Shown piece after piece: positions 24,187-32,394 of a stretch of 64,000 bases of DNA. Location: the IMG/VR virus record IMGVR_UViG_3300032308_002092, positions 62,001-126,000 of that record, one strand, 5' to 3'. How positions within the stretch are numbered: the first letter of the stretch is position 1; each line of letters opens with the position of its first letter. Both the position numbers and the translations under genes were made by a program. The notes under the pieces were generated by a model. It did no database searches. It saw only the letters and a program-made list of their open reading frames with translations, and was not told where the DNA came from. This stretch comes from a virus.

Positions 24187-24677
24187 TTATCATACTTCCT
24201 AAACCTAGGTTTAGTGAATAATTCTTTGACACAGTAGTCCCATTTGTCTTTTGCCATATTGATCTTGTTTCGATCGATGTAGGTGCTGATCAAACAACTA
24301 TCGTCATCGTGGTCCTGGTCTATAGCGTGGCCTAGCTCGTGGTACATGGTCATCCTAAGATCGGGCGTCTGCGGGTCGATCACTATAGATCTGATCACGC
24401 CATACTGTGGGGTAGCTTTGTCTTTGAATGAGTTAGATTCCCTCATCCACCCCCACCTACTACGGTGGACACCGATAGTGTTGTCTTCTAAGTCGCCCCA
24501 TCGAATACTAGTTATGGTCTCTTTGGCTACGTTGCACTCTTTGCGGTAGTCGGTATTCTCGCAATCTGCAAAGAACTGCTCTACGTATGGTCTGAGATCA
24601 GGGTCTATGTCCATGTCGTCGACCAACGTAGAGCCGCAAGAGGATAGTAGTGGCAGCAAAACAAGTAGCTTTTTCAC
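24183..24677 (-). CDS. Lipoprotein zinc metallopeptidase
   Basis: 164 aa. Signal peptide ending LLSSCG (lipobox, Cys at 14). MTMYHELGHAIDQDHDDDS contains HExxH with a downstream His/Asp, a zincin-type site. Acts on the periplasmic face of a membrane. A second lipoprotein with a similar site is at 31373. Substrate unknown. Confidence 0.8.
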   Translation of the reverse strand: MKKLLVLLPLLSSCGSTLVDDMDIDPDLRPYVEQFFADCENTDYRKECNVAKETITSIRWGDLEDNTIGVHRSRWGWMRESNSFKDKATPQYGVIRSIVIDPQTPDLRMTMYHELGHAIDQDHDDDSCLISTYIDRNKINMAKDKWDYCVKELFTKPRFRKYDK

Positions 24678-24700
24678 GCGAACACCTCACTGACACTGCT

Positions 24701-25819
24701 TCACTTTACTTGGAACTTATACTCATCTTGAGTTACAAGTCGGAACGTAGACCCGCCGTCTACAGAGATCTCAAGAGCGAGAGCGATCTGTGTTGCTGGG
24801 CCTTGGAAGTAATCGATCGAGAAGGAATGCCATCCTGGTAATGCCCATGCGGTACCGTTCTTGGATTGCGGAGGATGTAGACCGTCGTTGTCGATGATCG
24901 TGATCTCGCAATCGCCAAGGCGGAATCTTGCACCGTCGTCGCTGGTCAATCTGAAAACACACTTGTCGTCTTTGCAAGCAGGTAGCTCGATGAATCCTCG
25001 GTATTGGATGCCGTACCATGTTGTCTTCGTAAATGCCGGCGTAAAGGTGCCTGGGTAGCCCAAGCTTGACTGCCTGTTGAATATAGACAGATCGTTGACC
25101 TTAACCGAGGAGACGGGCGTCATGGAGCTGTAGTTGGGTATCGAAGGCGTGTTGACTGCAAGGTCGTATACGTTGCCCTTGAGACCGAATGACCAGCAGC
25201 CGCCAGCGCAGCCATCGTTGATCACAGTCGTGCCGTTAGCGCAAGTGATAGTGGTCTGACCCAGCGAGTTAGTGCCTAGCGTACAGCCGACGCCATCTTT
25301 TCCGTCTTTACCATCCTTACCAGCAACACCTGTGTTACCAGTATCGCCTTTGTCACCCTTAGGGCCTTGGAGGAGTTTGTAAGCAGTCGAGTCGGTACAG
25401 CGAACCCATCCGTCTGACGTGACTGTGCAAGACGTTCCGTTAGTTCCATTGGTTCCGTTAGTTCCATTAGCACCCTTGTCGCCTTTATCTCCCTTATCTC
25501 CTTTGTCACCCTTAACGGAGACAAACTCAAATGCCAATCCATTAGGACACTTAACCTTAACCATGCCGCTCTCTACTTTGGAGATGCACTGGTTACAGTC
25601 TTTTGAGTTAGGAAAGGCAGGTGGCAGAGCAACTGTTTGACCGCCAGTACATGTAAGCGATGCGCCATCTGGTGTGACTGTGCAAAGCCCGAGTTCTTGG
25701 TCCTGCATGTCTACTGAGCCTTGTGGTGCTTCCTCACCCGGAAGAGGGACAGTCATTGTGGGCTCGCCACCACATGCGGAAATCAACAACGGAACTATAA
25801 AAACAAACCTCTTAAGCAT
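24701..25819 (-). CDS. Lipoprotein with collagen-like repeats and PA14-like C-terminus
   Basis: 372 aa from ATG 25819 (AAGGAGAGAG upstream). Lipobox LISACG. Two Gly-X-Y stretches (GDKGDKGDKGDKGANGTNG near 112 and GPKGDKGDTGNTG near 165) flank a Cys-containing domain. The C-terminal ~150 residues (VFRLTSDDGARFRLGDC, then DNDGLHP and WHSFSIDYFQG) look like a PA14/GLEYA carbohydrate-binding fold. It may decorate the host outer membrane, for example in superinfection exclusion or cell aggregation; this is inference. Confidence 0.8.
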   Translation of the reverse strand: MLKRFVFIVPLLISACGGEPTMTVPLPGEEAPQGSVDMQDQELGLCTVTPDGASLTCTGGQTVALPPAFPNSKDCNQCISKVESGMVKVKCPNGLAFEFVSVKGDKGDKGDKGDKGANGTNGTNGTNGTSCTVTSDGWVRCTDSTAYKLLQGPKGDKGDTGNTGVAGKDGKDGKDGVGCTLGTNSLGQTTITCANGTTVINDGCAGGCWSFGLKGNVYDLAVNTPSIPNYSSMTPVSSVKVNDLSIFNRQSSLGYPGTFTPAFTKTTWYGIQYRGFIELPACKDDKCVFRLTSDDGARFRLGDCEITIIDNDGLHPPQSKNGTAWALPGWHSFSIDYFQGPATQIALALEISVDGGSTFRLVTQDEYKFQVK

Positions 25820-25832
25820 ACTCTCTCCTTGT

Positions 25833-26414
25833 TTAGAAATTAAATCCACCGGTTACATAGAAGCTTTGTTGTAAAGTAAAAGCAGCACCAAGCGACAAAG
25901 AACTGAAGTCCCTGATATACATAAGCCCGACATCTGGCTCGTACTTGGCTTTAGCGGTTGCGGTACAGCACGAGTCAACCGTGGCATATGGTTGAGTCTT
26001 AGACATACCGAGCAAGAACATCAGTCTGTTTGGGTCAGACACAGTTACCTTCTTGATCTCGGTGCGGATGCGGACGCGTTCGATGTAACGCACTGGAGCT
26101 TCCTTCCTAGATCCAGAAGTATCGCCAACGTTGATATTGAAACGGTTCACGTTGATGTTGTTAACATCTGTTTGAACACCGTCTTTGTCACAGCAAGGAT
26201 CTACCTTATCTACGACCTTAATCTCAGGCTTAGCAACCACTGGCTTGACAACCGCAGGCTTAGTAACTACAATGGTCTTCTTTGGCTTAGGCTTTGTCGC
26301 TTTTTTAAGCGGACACGGAGCCTCTGTTTTAGCTTTCTGCTCTGTTGCTTCGCAGACAGAACCCAAAGCAATACTGGGTAAAACCATTAGATACAAAATA
26401 CCAAGACGCTTCAT
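25833..26414 (-). CDS. Exported Lys/Pro/Val-rich protein with possible outer-membrane C-terminus
   Basis: 193 aa. N-terminal signal peptide (about 18 residues). A KPKPKKTIVVTKPAVVKPVV region could span the periplasm or bind peptidoglycan. The end LQQSFYVTGGFNF resembles a beta-strand outer-membrane insertion signal. It lies in one run with two lipoproteins. Confidence 0.6.
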   Translation of the reverse strand: MKRLGILYLMVLPSIALGSVCEATEQKAKTEAPCPLKKATKPKPKKTIVVTKPAVVKPVVAKPEIKVVDKVDPCCDKDGVQTDVNNINVNRFNINVGDTSGSRKEAPVRYIERVRIRTEIKKVTVSDPNRLMFLLGMSKTQPYATVDSCCTATAKAKYEPDVGLMYIRDFSSLSLGAAFTLQQSFYVTGGFNF

Positions 26415-26424
26415 ACTATCTCCT

Positions 26425-26700
26425 TTACTTGATTTTCCTAAGACGCAACCTAGTACCTGATGGATTGATTCTCTCGTCTTTCGTTAGCGCACTAGACACA
26501 GCAGAGCTGCAGTACTGTGCAAGCTCTTCCTCGCTAGAGTTCTTCTTCGTTGTCAGCTCGCCTGACTTAAAGACATCAAACAGCTTTTGTGCCACTTGGC
26601 TTTTAAAGCTCTTGTTCTTTAAGAGCTCTTCGTCAATACTAAGCTTGAGCTCTTCTGCTAGCTGGCATACGATTTGATAAATAGCTTCTTTTTGCGACAT
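26425..26700 (-). CDS. Hypothetical protein, distant relative of the NPGSR paralog family, 91 aa
   Basis: FKSGELTTKKNSSEEELAQYCSSAV and RINPSGTRLR echo the Y(A/C)SS and NPGSR blocks of the proteins at 33313, 42126 and 45512, but it lacks their C-terminal EHL block. Relationship is tentative. Confidence 0.5.
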   Translation of the reverse strand: MSQKEAIYQIVCQLAEELKLSIDEELLKNKSFKSQVAQKLFDVFKSGELTTKKNSSEEELAQYCSSAVSSALTKDERINPSGTRLRLRKIK

Positions 26701-26733
26701 GGCAATCTCCTTTGAGGAATGATAAGATCGGAA

Positions 26734-27021
26734 TCATTCGATGTTGTACCCTAGTTCCTTCGCTCGCTTTACGGAAAGGGTTCCTCTCTCTTCTCCAGGT
26801 CGCTTGGTTCGATCTACGCCGTAGCGTTCGAAGTTAACCCACTTGCCATCTAGCTCAGCTAACTGATAAACGATCTGCTGATCGTCGATGAACGAGTGGC
26901 CAACGCCATGCTGTTTAACCAGAGCCTCTACGGTTTCTTTGTATTCCTCGAAGAACCGCTTAACCTCTGCTTTCTTGCGGTCTAGCTCGACTAATTTAAG
27001 ATGCAGTTGTGTTAGTGACAT
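26734..27021 (-). CDS. Hypothetical protein, 95 aa
   Basis: N-terminal helix (LHLKLVELDRKKAEVKRFFEEY), then a small beta region. Overlaps the upstream gene by 26 nt. Unknown. Confidence 0.6.
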   Translation of the reverse strand: MSLTQLHLKLVELDRKKAEVKRFFEEYKETVEALVKQHGVGHSFIDDQQIVYQLAELDGKWVNFERYGVDRTKRPGEERGTLSVKRAKELGYNIE

Positions 27022-27412
27022 GATCTTCTCCTTTTAGTAGTGTTTCTATAGCTTTCTCGGTCTCGTAGATGTCTATGAACTTCTGGAAGTCTTTTCTGTA
27101 GATTGCAGAGTCGTGCAAGATGAACCAGGAGTATCCCATTGAGCGATCCGAGGATAGCTTGAAAGGACTACCCAAGCACTTGCGTGCGATTCTAACTGTG
27201 CTCAACCAATCTGCGGTAATATTCCTGCACATCCTACCAGCATCTGAGTACTCGCGAAGGGTACAGTTAGATCTAGATCTAATAGTGTTTCTTTTAGCCG
27301 AGGCCTTGTTCTTGACAACTGCATAGCGAAGCATGGTGATGATGTGTTCGCATGTTGTGTCATTATAGAGATTACGCAGATTACAGGGCTGCAAACCGCA
27401 AGACTTGTGCAT
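26996..27412 (-). CDS. Hypothetical protein, 138 aa
   Basis: ATG 27412 with CGGAGG. Arg- and Cys-rich (five Cys in the first 63 residues), basic. Contains MGYSWFILHDSAIYRKDFQKFI. Unknown. Confidence 0.6.
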   Translation of the reverse strand: MHKSCGLQPCNLRNLYNDTTCEHIITMLRYAVVKNKASAKRNTIRSRSNCTLREYSDAGRMCRNITADWLSTVRIARKCLGSPFKLSSDRSMGYSWFILHDSAIYRKDFQKFIDIYETEKAIETLLKGEDHVTNTTAS

Positions 27413-27452
27413 AACACCTCCGATAGATACTGATGTCTATCGGATCGGGATC

Positions 27453-28016
27453 TTAATCTTTGATTACTGAGAGGTGTCGTGGCTTGGCTAGCTTGGTGGG
27501 CTCTGGCTTCACTTTGGCTTTAGTGGGTTCTTGCTTTGGCTTGGGCTGAACACGTGGCTTAGTTCCATCCATCACGGACATCGCTTGCTTTAGCTGTGCA
27601 GCTATGACCTCTGACATCTTGGTTGGCTCGCCGTTGAACTGAATCATTGGGTTGTACCCGGAATCGACTGCACGCTGAAGGTGCTCTAATCTCTCTACGT
27701 TAAGATTCATCAGCCTATCTCTAAGGTCGTTCTTATAGAGCGCATGCGAAGCATTTTTGTTAGGTTGCTCTATCTGAGCTAAAAGTTCTTTCATCTCGCT
27801 GTGGCTCTTGTTGGCTGCCTTCATATGTATCTGTGCAGCCTTGGGAACCTCTAGCTCTGCTAGGTGCTCTTTGTAAAAAGCTAGGATGTTGGTCATCATC
27901 CTTAGTACGTATCTGTGCTTGCTTATCTTGCTAGATAGGTAGTACCAGGCTGTGAGAAAACCTAAAGCAAATGAACCAGAGATTAGTAGTGTAACGGCTA
28001 CGGCGGTCTTATCCAT
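27453..28016 (-). CDS. N-terminally anchored membrane protein, 187 aa
   Basis: ATG 28016 preferred over a TTG at 28028. A hydrophobic span (residues 7-27) is followed by a helical cytoplasmic or periplasmic region and a Lys/Pro-rich tail (KPRVQPKPKQEP). Unknown. Confidence 0.6.
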   Translation of the reverse strand: MDKTAVAVTLLISGSFALGFLTAWYYLSSKISKHRYVLRMMTNILAFYKEHLAELEVPKAAQIHMKAANKSHSEMKELLAQIEQPNKNASHALYKNDLRDRLMNLNVERLEHLQRAVDSGYNPMIQFNGEPTKMSEVIAAQLKQAMSVMDGTKPRVQPKPKQEPTKAKVKPEPTKLAKPRHLSVIKD

Positions 28017-28036
28017 GGTTGTGTCCAATCACAACT

Positions 28037-28561
28037 TCAATCGTTGTTCTGCTCATCTTCTTGAACCTTAGAGTACACTAGTGCTGCTAACTCAGCTGTT
28101 GTTAAGCCTGTTTTCTTAAGTCTATCCCTGAATTCTTTTAGCTTCTTGGGGTCGGCATTGTGGCGACCTCTGTTCGCCTTCTCTGGGATATGTCTTGTGT
28201 TATCAGCAGCGTACCCATTTGAGTTTTTCTTACGATCTGGGCTCAGCTTTTCTCCCGCTTTCTTCTCTGCGTTCTCGAAGCTACTTGCCAACTTAGCATT
28301 AGACTCTGATTTGCCTTTGGACTTTGGCGTCGCGGTGCCGTTGCCGTGGTTCTCACGGCGGCGCGCCTGTTGCGCCTTATTCTGGGCCCTTTCCGGGTGT
28401 CCCACTGTCTGCCTGGCTGAGTTGAGCTTCTTCCTACATGCCCCGCATCTGACACCAGGTCCACCACCTGGGACGTCGGTATTGCATCTAACGCACTTAG
28501 ATTTCTCAAGTATTTCGTTTGCCATCTTGTTTATTTTCTCTGAGAGATCTAAGTCGTCCAC
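28037..28561 (-). CDS. Zinc-ribbon protein with GTG start, 174 aa
   Basis: GTG 28561 with CGGAGG. CVRCNTD and VRCGACRK form a four-Cys zinc ribbon near the N-terminus; the middle is basic and disordered, and the C-terminal helix reads LKEFRDRLKKTGLTTAELAALV. Possibly nucleic-acid binding. Confidence 0.65.
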   Translation of the reverse strand: MDDLDLSEKINKMANEILEKSKCVRCNTDVPGGGPGVRCGACRKKLNSARQTVGHPERAQNKAQQARRRENHGNGTATPKSKGKSESNAKLASSFENAEKKAGEKLSPDRKKNSNGYAADNTRHIPEKANRGRHNADPKKLKEFRDRLKKTGLTTAELAALVYSKVQEDEQNND

Positions 28562-28610
28562 GTGAAACCTCCGATAATAGCTATACTATTATACCACCGA
28601 CACTGCCTCG

Positions 28611-28793
28611 TCAGTCTTGCTCTAAATGCTTGTATTTATTGAGAGTATAAGTTAGGCGCTTCATGATCTCTGTTATCACGGTCTTGAACTCTGAACTAGA
28701 AGATACATCCGCCAATACGTCATAGTATAGGTCAGATTGGTTCTCTATGTGCTTCATCGCTTCTTTCTTTAGTTCTTGCTTTGTTGCGTTCAT
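28611..28793 (-). CDS. Small helical protein, 60 aa
   Basis: GAGGA before the ATG. Starts within the upstream gene (62-nt overlap, different frame). Charged helices only. Unknown. Confidence 0.55.
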   Translation of the reverse strand: MNATKQELKKEAMKHIENQSDLYYDVLADVSSSSEFKTVITEIMKRLTYTLNKYKHLEQD

Positions 28794-28956
28794 TCATTAT
28801 CCTCGCGTATAGGTAGTACTCTAAGTATAGAACTCTGTCGAAGTTGTAGCCAAAGGTGTTCTCAAATATCGTCTCTGGCTCTATCAGCTCGAGATCTTTT
28901 AGCATGATGATTAGGGCCATTAATAGGCTTCTGGGTTCGTCTCTATTTAGAACCAT
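28732..28956 (-). CDS. Hypothetical protein, 74 aa
   Basis: Helical, with EYYLYARIMNERNKART. Weak SD. Overlaps the next gene by 62 nt. Confidence 0.55.
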   Translation of the reverse strand: MVLNRDEPRSLLMALIIMLKDLELIEPETIFENTFGYNFDRVLYLEYYLYARIMNERNKARTKERSDEAHREPI

Positions 28957-28959
28957 TGG

Positions 28960-29235
28960 TTATCCAAGTTTCATGGACAGATCATCTACTGACTTAAATG
29001 GGATTATACTTCTCTGATCTTGGTCCCAGGTGCATTCGTACACGCGACCGTTGCGAGTCACTACGCCCACCATGAAGCCATTGTCCTCTATATCGGTTAC
29101 TATAGCAATTCGATCGTCTTTCGTGTACCACATGCCTAGCAAATCAAACTCGTCAGGCTCGGTCGGCATGTCTTCAATCACTACATCTAATTCGACTAAC
29201 TTCAGGTGTGAGTACTTCGTGTCTCTCAGATTCAT
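28960..29235 (-). CDS. Hypothetical protein, 91 aa
   Basis: TAGGAG before the ATG. Beta-rich, acidic (VVIEDMPTEPDEFDLLGMWY, NGFMVGVVTRNGRVYECTW). Starts within the upstream gene (62-nt overlap). Confidence 0.6.
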   Translation of the reverse strand: MNLRDTKYSHLKLVELDVVIEDMPTEPDEFDLLGMWYTKDDRIAIVTDIEDNGFMVGVVTRNGRVYECTWDQDQRSIIPFKSVDDLSMKLG

Positions 29236-29419
29236 CTAAAACTCCTAGTGGTTTACAAACGTCTTCTAGGAGAAACAACCCACGATACAACATCGACCAT
29301 CCGGTCTCGGTACGGAACTTAAACCAGACGAAGTCATTGACCTCTCCGCCTAGTGGTAGCACTATCTGCTTACCATTCAACTCATAGAGAGACATCGGCT
29401 CCAACATTAAGCCGCTCAT
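29174..29419 (-). CDS. Hypothetical protein, 81 aa
   Basis: Small beta-rich protein (KQIVLPLGGEVNDFVWFKF). Starts 38 nt inside the RNase H gene and overlaps the next gene by 62 nt. Confidence 0.55.
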   Translation of the reverse strand: MSGLMLEPMSLYELNGKQIVLPLGGEVNDFVWFKFRTETGWSMLYRGLFLLEDVCKPLGVLDESERHEVLTPEVSRIRCSD

Positions 29420-29870
29420 ACTCCCTCCTCTTCCTCTCGTTGACTATAGCCATGGTTGCTAACTTGTCTGCCATCTCGTTGTACTGGTCACCAGAGTGAC
29501 CCTTAACCCACTTAAACACCAGATCTCTTTGATCTATCATCGATAGGATTTTTACCCAGATATCTTTATGGGCTATTGGATTTCCGTTGGCGGTCTTCCA
29601 GTTTCTCTTGATCCACCCGTCGGTCCAACCTTTGTTTATAGAGTTCACGATGTACTGCGAGTCGGTGTAGACCGTAGTTTTAGTCTTAGGGTCGACACGC
29701 TTTAGGCCTTCGTGTACCGCAGAAAGTTCGCAAAAGTTGTTGGTAGTGTTCTCTGAAACGTATCCGCAGTGTTGAGCCACTTGCCCACTAGGGTAGATTA
29801 TTACACAACCCCACGAGCCCTCTCCGGGATTCGGAGAGCAGGCGCCGTCGGTGTAAAGCAGTATCGTCAT
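29382..29870 (-). CDS. rnhA: Ribonuclease HI
   Basis: 162 aa. Catalytic carboxylates in order: LLYTDGACSPNPG (Asp), NNFCELSAV (Glu), VYTDSQYIVN (Asp) and WVKGHSGDQYNEMADKLA (His and Asp). It degrades RNA in RNA-DNA hybrids, for example primers during phage replication. 4-nt overlap with the upstream gene. Confidence 0.95.
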   Translation of the reverse strand: MTILLYTDGACSPNPGEGSWGCVIIYPSGQVAQHCGYVSENTTNNFCELSAVHEGLKRVDPKTKTTVYTDSQYIVNSINKGWTDGWIKRNWKTANGNPIAHKDIWVKILSMIDQRDLVFKWVKGHSGDQYNEMADKLATMAIVNERKRREYERLNVGADVSL

Positions 29871-30082
29871 ACTTGTTTTGCTTTGATGTAACCTAAGAGC
29901 ATCTTGTCATACTCGCTTAGGTTAAAGGTTACCTTGATCTTTTGAGAGATGAGCATTAACTCGTACGCTAATCTCTCTTGCTCTCTTTGTCTTTGCAGTC
30001 TTTCGCCACTGTACTCGTTGTCGTAGTTACCATAATACTCAGGCTCTTCGTACGTGCCGTAGCCTTGGTAAGTACTATACAT
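29867..30082 (-). CDS. Tyr/Gly-rich start, helical protein, 71 aa
   Basis: MYSTYQGYGTYEEPEYYGN then a charged helix. The N-terminus is Tyr-rich but lacks the Asp-Gly pattern of the GDG family. Overlaps neighbours by 4-8 nt. Confidence 0.55.
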   Translation of the reverse strand: MYSTYQGYGTYEEPEYYGNYDNEYSGERLQRQREQERLAYELMLISQKIKVTFNLSEYDKMLLGYIKAKQV

Positions 30083-30521
30083 TTTGCTTAGCCAGTGGTT
30101 TGTAAGAGAACTTATCTTTCCACGCTAGTCGTTGAGCTTCCGACCATGGTCCGCCACCTTCTTCGATGATCTTGGCTCTTTGCGCAAGCCATCGATCGCC
30201 ATCCGAGGACTTATTGACTTGCTTTATGAACGGAGAGTCCTCAATTGGGACTAGGTAACCTTCCTTACCCTTCCTTAGAGTGATCTCTAGCGATTCGCTT
30301 GTTTCCACGAAGAGCCTTAGATCTTCTAGACTGCACTCATAGTAGGTACTGCCACCAGCTTGGTGACCTAGTCTGATCTTAGTCACAGAGGCGTTCTCGT
30401 CTGCAATCTCTTCGATGTCATCCATGCACAGAAAAAGAGTATTCTTGGTTGTATGTAACTTAGATGTCATAAATAGAATGTTACCGGTAACTTCGTATCC
30501 GCTTTTCAAAACTTTCTCCAA
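30075..30521 (-). CDS. Hypothetical protein, 148 aa
   Basis: Mixed alpha/beta; LRKGKEGYLVPIEDSPF in the middle and WSEAQRLAWKDKFSYK near the end. Promoter-like TTCCGATATCAT lies upstream (~30553). Unknown. Confidence 0.6.
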   Translation of the reverse strand: MEKVLKSGYEVTGNILFMTSKLHTTKNTLFLCMDDIEEIADENASVTKIRLGHQAGGSTYYECSLEDLRLFVETSESLEITLRKGKEGYLVPIEDSPFIKQVNKSSDGDRWLAQRAKIIEEGGGPWSEAQRLAWKDKFSYKPLAKQNV

Positions 30522-30565
30522 TGCTGTTACTATTCGGTCTGGATGATATGATATCGGAATCGATA

Positions 30566-30910
30566 CTAATCTGGTGGTAGTTTGACTTTATACGCCGTAT
30601 ATGTGATCGTTGGGAACCTGTAGGGGAACAAGAAACTCGAGAAGAAAGGATCTTGAGAATGGTCGCGGACTTTAAACGGTACTGGCTCGACAATGAAGCC
30701 ATTGTCATTGAGGTCTTCTAAGCAACCGTCGTAGTAAGACAGACCCTCTTTTCCTGACCATGTTAGAGACTTGTCCCGGGGAAATATTACTGGTGTCTTG
30801 CCCTCCAATAGGACAGTCTCTACGTCTTTGAGTAGCTTCTCTCTAACTTCTTTATTTCGCTCTAACCTATTATTTTCAATCTGACTTTTAATCTTCTGAG
30901 CAAGATTCAT
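30566..30910 (-). CDS. Hypothetical protein, 114 aa
   Basis: GGAGG before the ATG. Helical N-terminus, then beta-rich. Shares the phrase DNGFIVEPVPF with no other gene here. Unknown. Confidence 0.6.
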   Translation of the reverse strand: MNLAQKIKSQIENNRLERNKEVREKLLKDVETVLLEGKTPVIFPRDKSLTWSGKEGLSYYDGCLEDLNDNGFIVEPVPFKVRDHSQDPFFSSFLFPYRFPTITYTAYKVKLPPD

Positions 30911-30973
30911 ATTTACCTCCTTCTTTCTTGCTGTAGGTAAAATAAGCTACCTATGAATTTGTAAACCCCCACC

Positions 30974-31174
30974 TTAATCTTTTGTATCTTTGCCTCTGAA
31001 GATATCTCTGTAGTACTTAATGTCCTGCAGCTGACGCATGCGGTTAATATCATCTGCCATCCTGCGTCTGTCTTGCTCTTCGGAAGAGCCGTAGCTGCCG
31101 CGACCTAGGAATATAGGTATCATGCCAATCAATATAAAAACTGCCAACAATATAAAAAATACGTCCGTGCTCAT
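30974..31174 (-). CDS. Single-span membrane protein, 66 aa
   Basis: Hydrophobic residues 5-23 (VFFILLAVFILIGMIPIFL), then a charged tail. It is the first gene after the structured spacer at 31190-31372. Confidence 0.6.
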   Translation of the reverse strand: MSTDVFFILLAVFILIGMIPIFLGRGSYGSSEEQDRRRMADDINRMRQLQDIKYYRDIFRGKDTKD

Positions 31175-31189
31175 TAATCCTCTAATTGA

Positions 31190-31372
31190 GATGGGTGAAG
31201 GGTGGGAACCGCGTAGCCCAAGCTTCGAACTTGAAGGTACCGTTCCCTCTACGCAACTTAGGCGCGCGTAGCCTATCTAAGAACAACCCGGGGTTTTAAG
31301 TCCTTCGATTCTTAGGGACAGCCTATGCTTTCTTCTCCCCTCACATATTTGGGGCTTGCACGGACGCATCCG
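31190..31372 (-). ncRNA. Structured intergenic RNA with two possible H-type pseudoknots
   Basis: This 183-nt spacer has no credible ORF. Minus strand, 5' to 3': a small hairpin CGGA/TCCG follows the upstream stop. GTCC and CTAAGAA then interleave with GGAC and TTCTTAG (first pseudoknot). Further on GCGTAG and GGGAAC interleave with CTACGC and GTTCCC (second pseudoknot), with CTTC/GAAG and GGTACC in the loop. A second CTACGC at about 31267-31272 could compete for GCGTAG, giving a switchable fold. It could be a riboswitch-like leader, a ribozyme or a stability element for the gene at 31174. Confidence 0.5.
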
Positions 31373-31879
31373 TCAAAGAGTCTTAAAGAGATTCTTATTG
31401 GATTTATACTCGTAAAAGAAATCATTAAGTAATTTCTCAACACCCCCTGCTTCACGTATTTCACTTAGTGTTAGTGTATATGTTCTCATTATGTGAGGTG
31501 CTGGACCTTCATTATGGTCTATGAAGAAGTAACAATGTATTAACTCATGATAAACTATTTGTTTAACCTCCTCCTCAGAGAGGTTTAGAGCATCAACAAA
31601 GCTTACTATTATTAACGGCATTATGTATATGCCCATCACGCCTATGGCTTGACACGTGCCTACTGCGGTTTTGTCCGGCATATTTCCAAAGACTATTTGC
31701 GGTCTCTCTTTAGTAGAGCAGCTTAAGCCGTGACTATCGCATGTGGTGATAAAGCGGTCTACCAAGTCTTCTAGAAAGACATCAGATTTTCTTGGCCCAT
31801 CATACCTAGTGGTGCAGCAAGATGCTAAGATAGAGTAGAGTATGATAAGTATTTTTATTCGATAGTGCAGTCTATACAA
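31373..31879 (-). CDS. Lipoprotein with zinc-peptidase-like motif
   Basis: 168 aa. Signal peptide ending LASCC (lipobox). VYHELIHCYFFIDHNEG has HExxH followed by a His nine residues on; a second His-rich block (PAPHIMR) follows. It resembles the lipoprotein metallopeptidase at 24183 in layout. Overlaps the upstream gene by 8 nt. Confidence 0.7.
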   Translation of the reverse strand: MYRLHYRIKILIILYSILASCCTTRYDGPRKSDVFLEDLVDRFITTCDSHGLSCSTKERPQIVFGNMPDKTAVGTCQAIGVMGIYIMPLIIVSFVDALNLSEEEVKQIVYHELIHCYFFIDHNEGPAPHIMRTYTLTLSEIREAGGVEKLLNDFFYEYKSNKNLFKTL

Positions 31880-32231
31880 GGAGCGTCCTTCTTATTATCT
31901 CGTCTGTTATTAGTTTTGCTGCCTCTTTGTGTATCACAGAGTTGTCGCGTGGCACAGTGGTTACCCTATCTATGGACCCACTGGAACTCAATAGCAACAC
32001 ATTCACCTGATCTCCATTGGAGCTTAGTTGTATTACTTTAGCGTAATGGTTTCCGTAGCTGCAGTAAACAAACGGAGAATCTCCATAGCCTTCGCACAAC
32101 CAGAAGTGCCAGTCGTCGCGAAGAAGAGAATTAGGAGGCATAGACACGTCAGGTTTGGTCTTAGGACGAGTGAACACTATTGTGTCTTCACCGTCTAGTC
32201 CTTTGATTGTCTTAATCGATGAATTTGCCAT
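31872..32231 (-). CDS. Hypothetical protein, 119 aa
   Basis: Beta-rich soluble protein (DWHFWLCEGYGDSPFVYCSYG). Unknown. Overlaps the small membrane gene upstream by 20 nt. Confidence 0.6.
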   Translation of the reverse strand: MANSSIKTIKGLDGEDTIVFTRPKTKPDVSMPPNSLLRDDWHFWLCEGYGDSPFVYCSYGNHYAKVIQLSSNGDQVNVLLLSSSGSIDRVTTVPRDNSVIHKEAAKLITDEIIRRTLLV

Positions 32232-32391
32232 CTTTTATACAATGCCCCCTGAAGTAGTAGCCTTGTTTATCTAGGCACTCTTTTCTGTCTTGATCGATAC
32301 ACGACTTCACCATAAATAGAAACATCACAGAAACTAAGATCGTCAGCGCCAAGCTGTATGCAAACCTTGTCACGTAATTGTCCTTATCCAT
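32212..32391 (-). CDS. 59-aa single-span membrane protein
   Basis: ATG 32391, stop TAA at 32212. One hydrophobic helix (residues 12-28), then a Cys-containing charged tail (CIDQDRKECLDKQGYYF). It lies 3 nt after the stop of the 262-aa gene. Confidence 0.55.
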   Translation of the reverse strand: MDKDNYVTRFAYSLALTILVSVMFLFMVKSCIDQDRKECLDKQGYYFRGHCIKDGKFID

Positions 32392-32394
32392 AGC

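Noticed and set aside
28585-28625. Hammerhead-like CUGACGA near 28610
   Set aside because: No GAAA/UH partner or stem I/III; it is part of a coding end.
31200-31260. tRNA or twister ribozyme in the structured spacer (GTTCGAA on one strand, GCCCAAGC on the other)
   Set aside because: No 7-bp acceptor stem or anticodon arm could be built, and the full twister core is not present.
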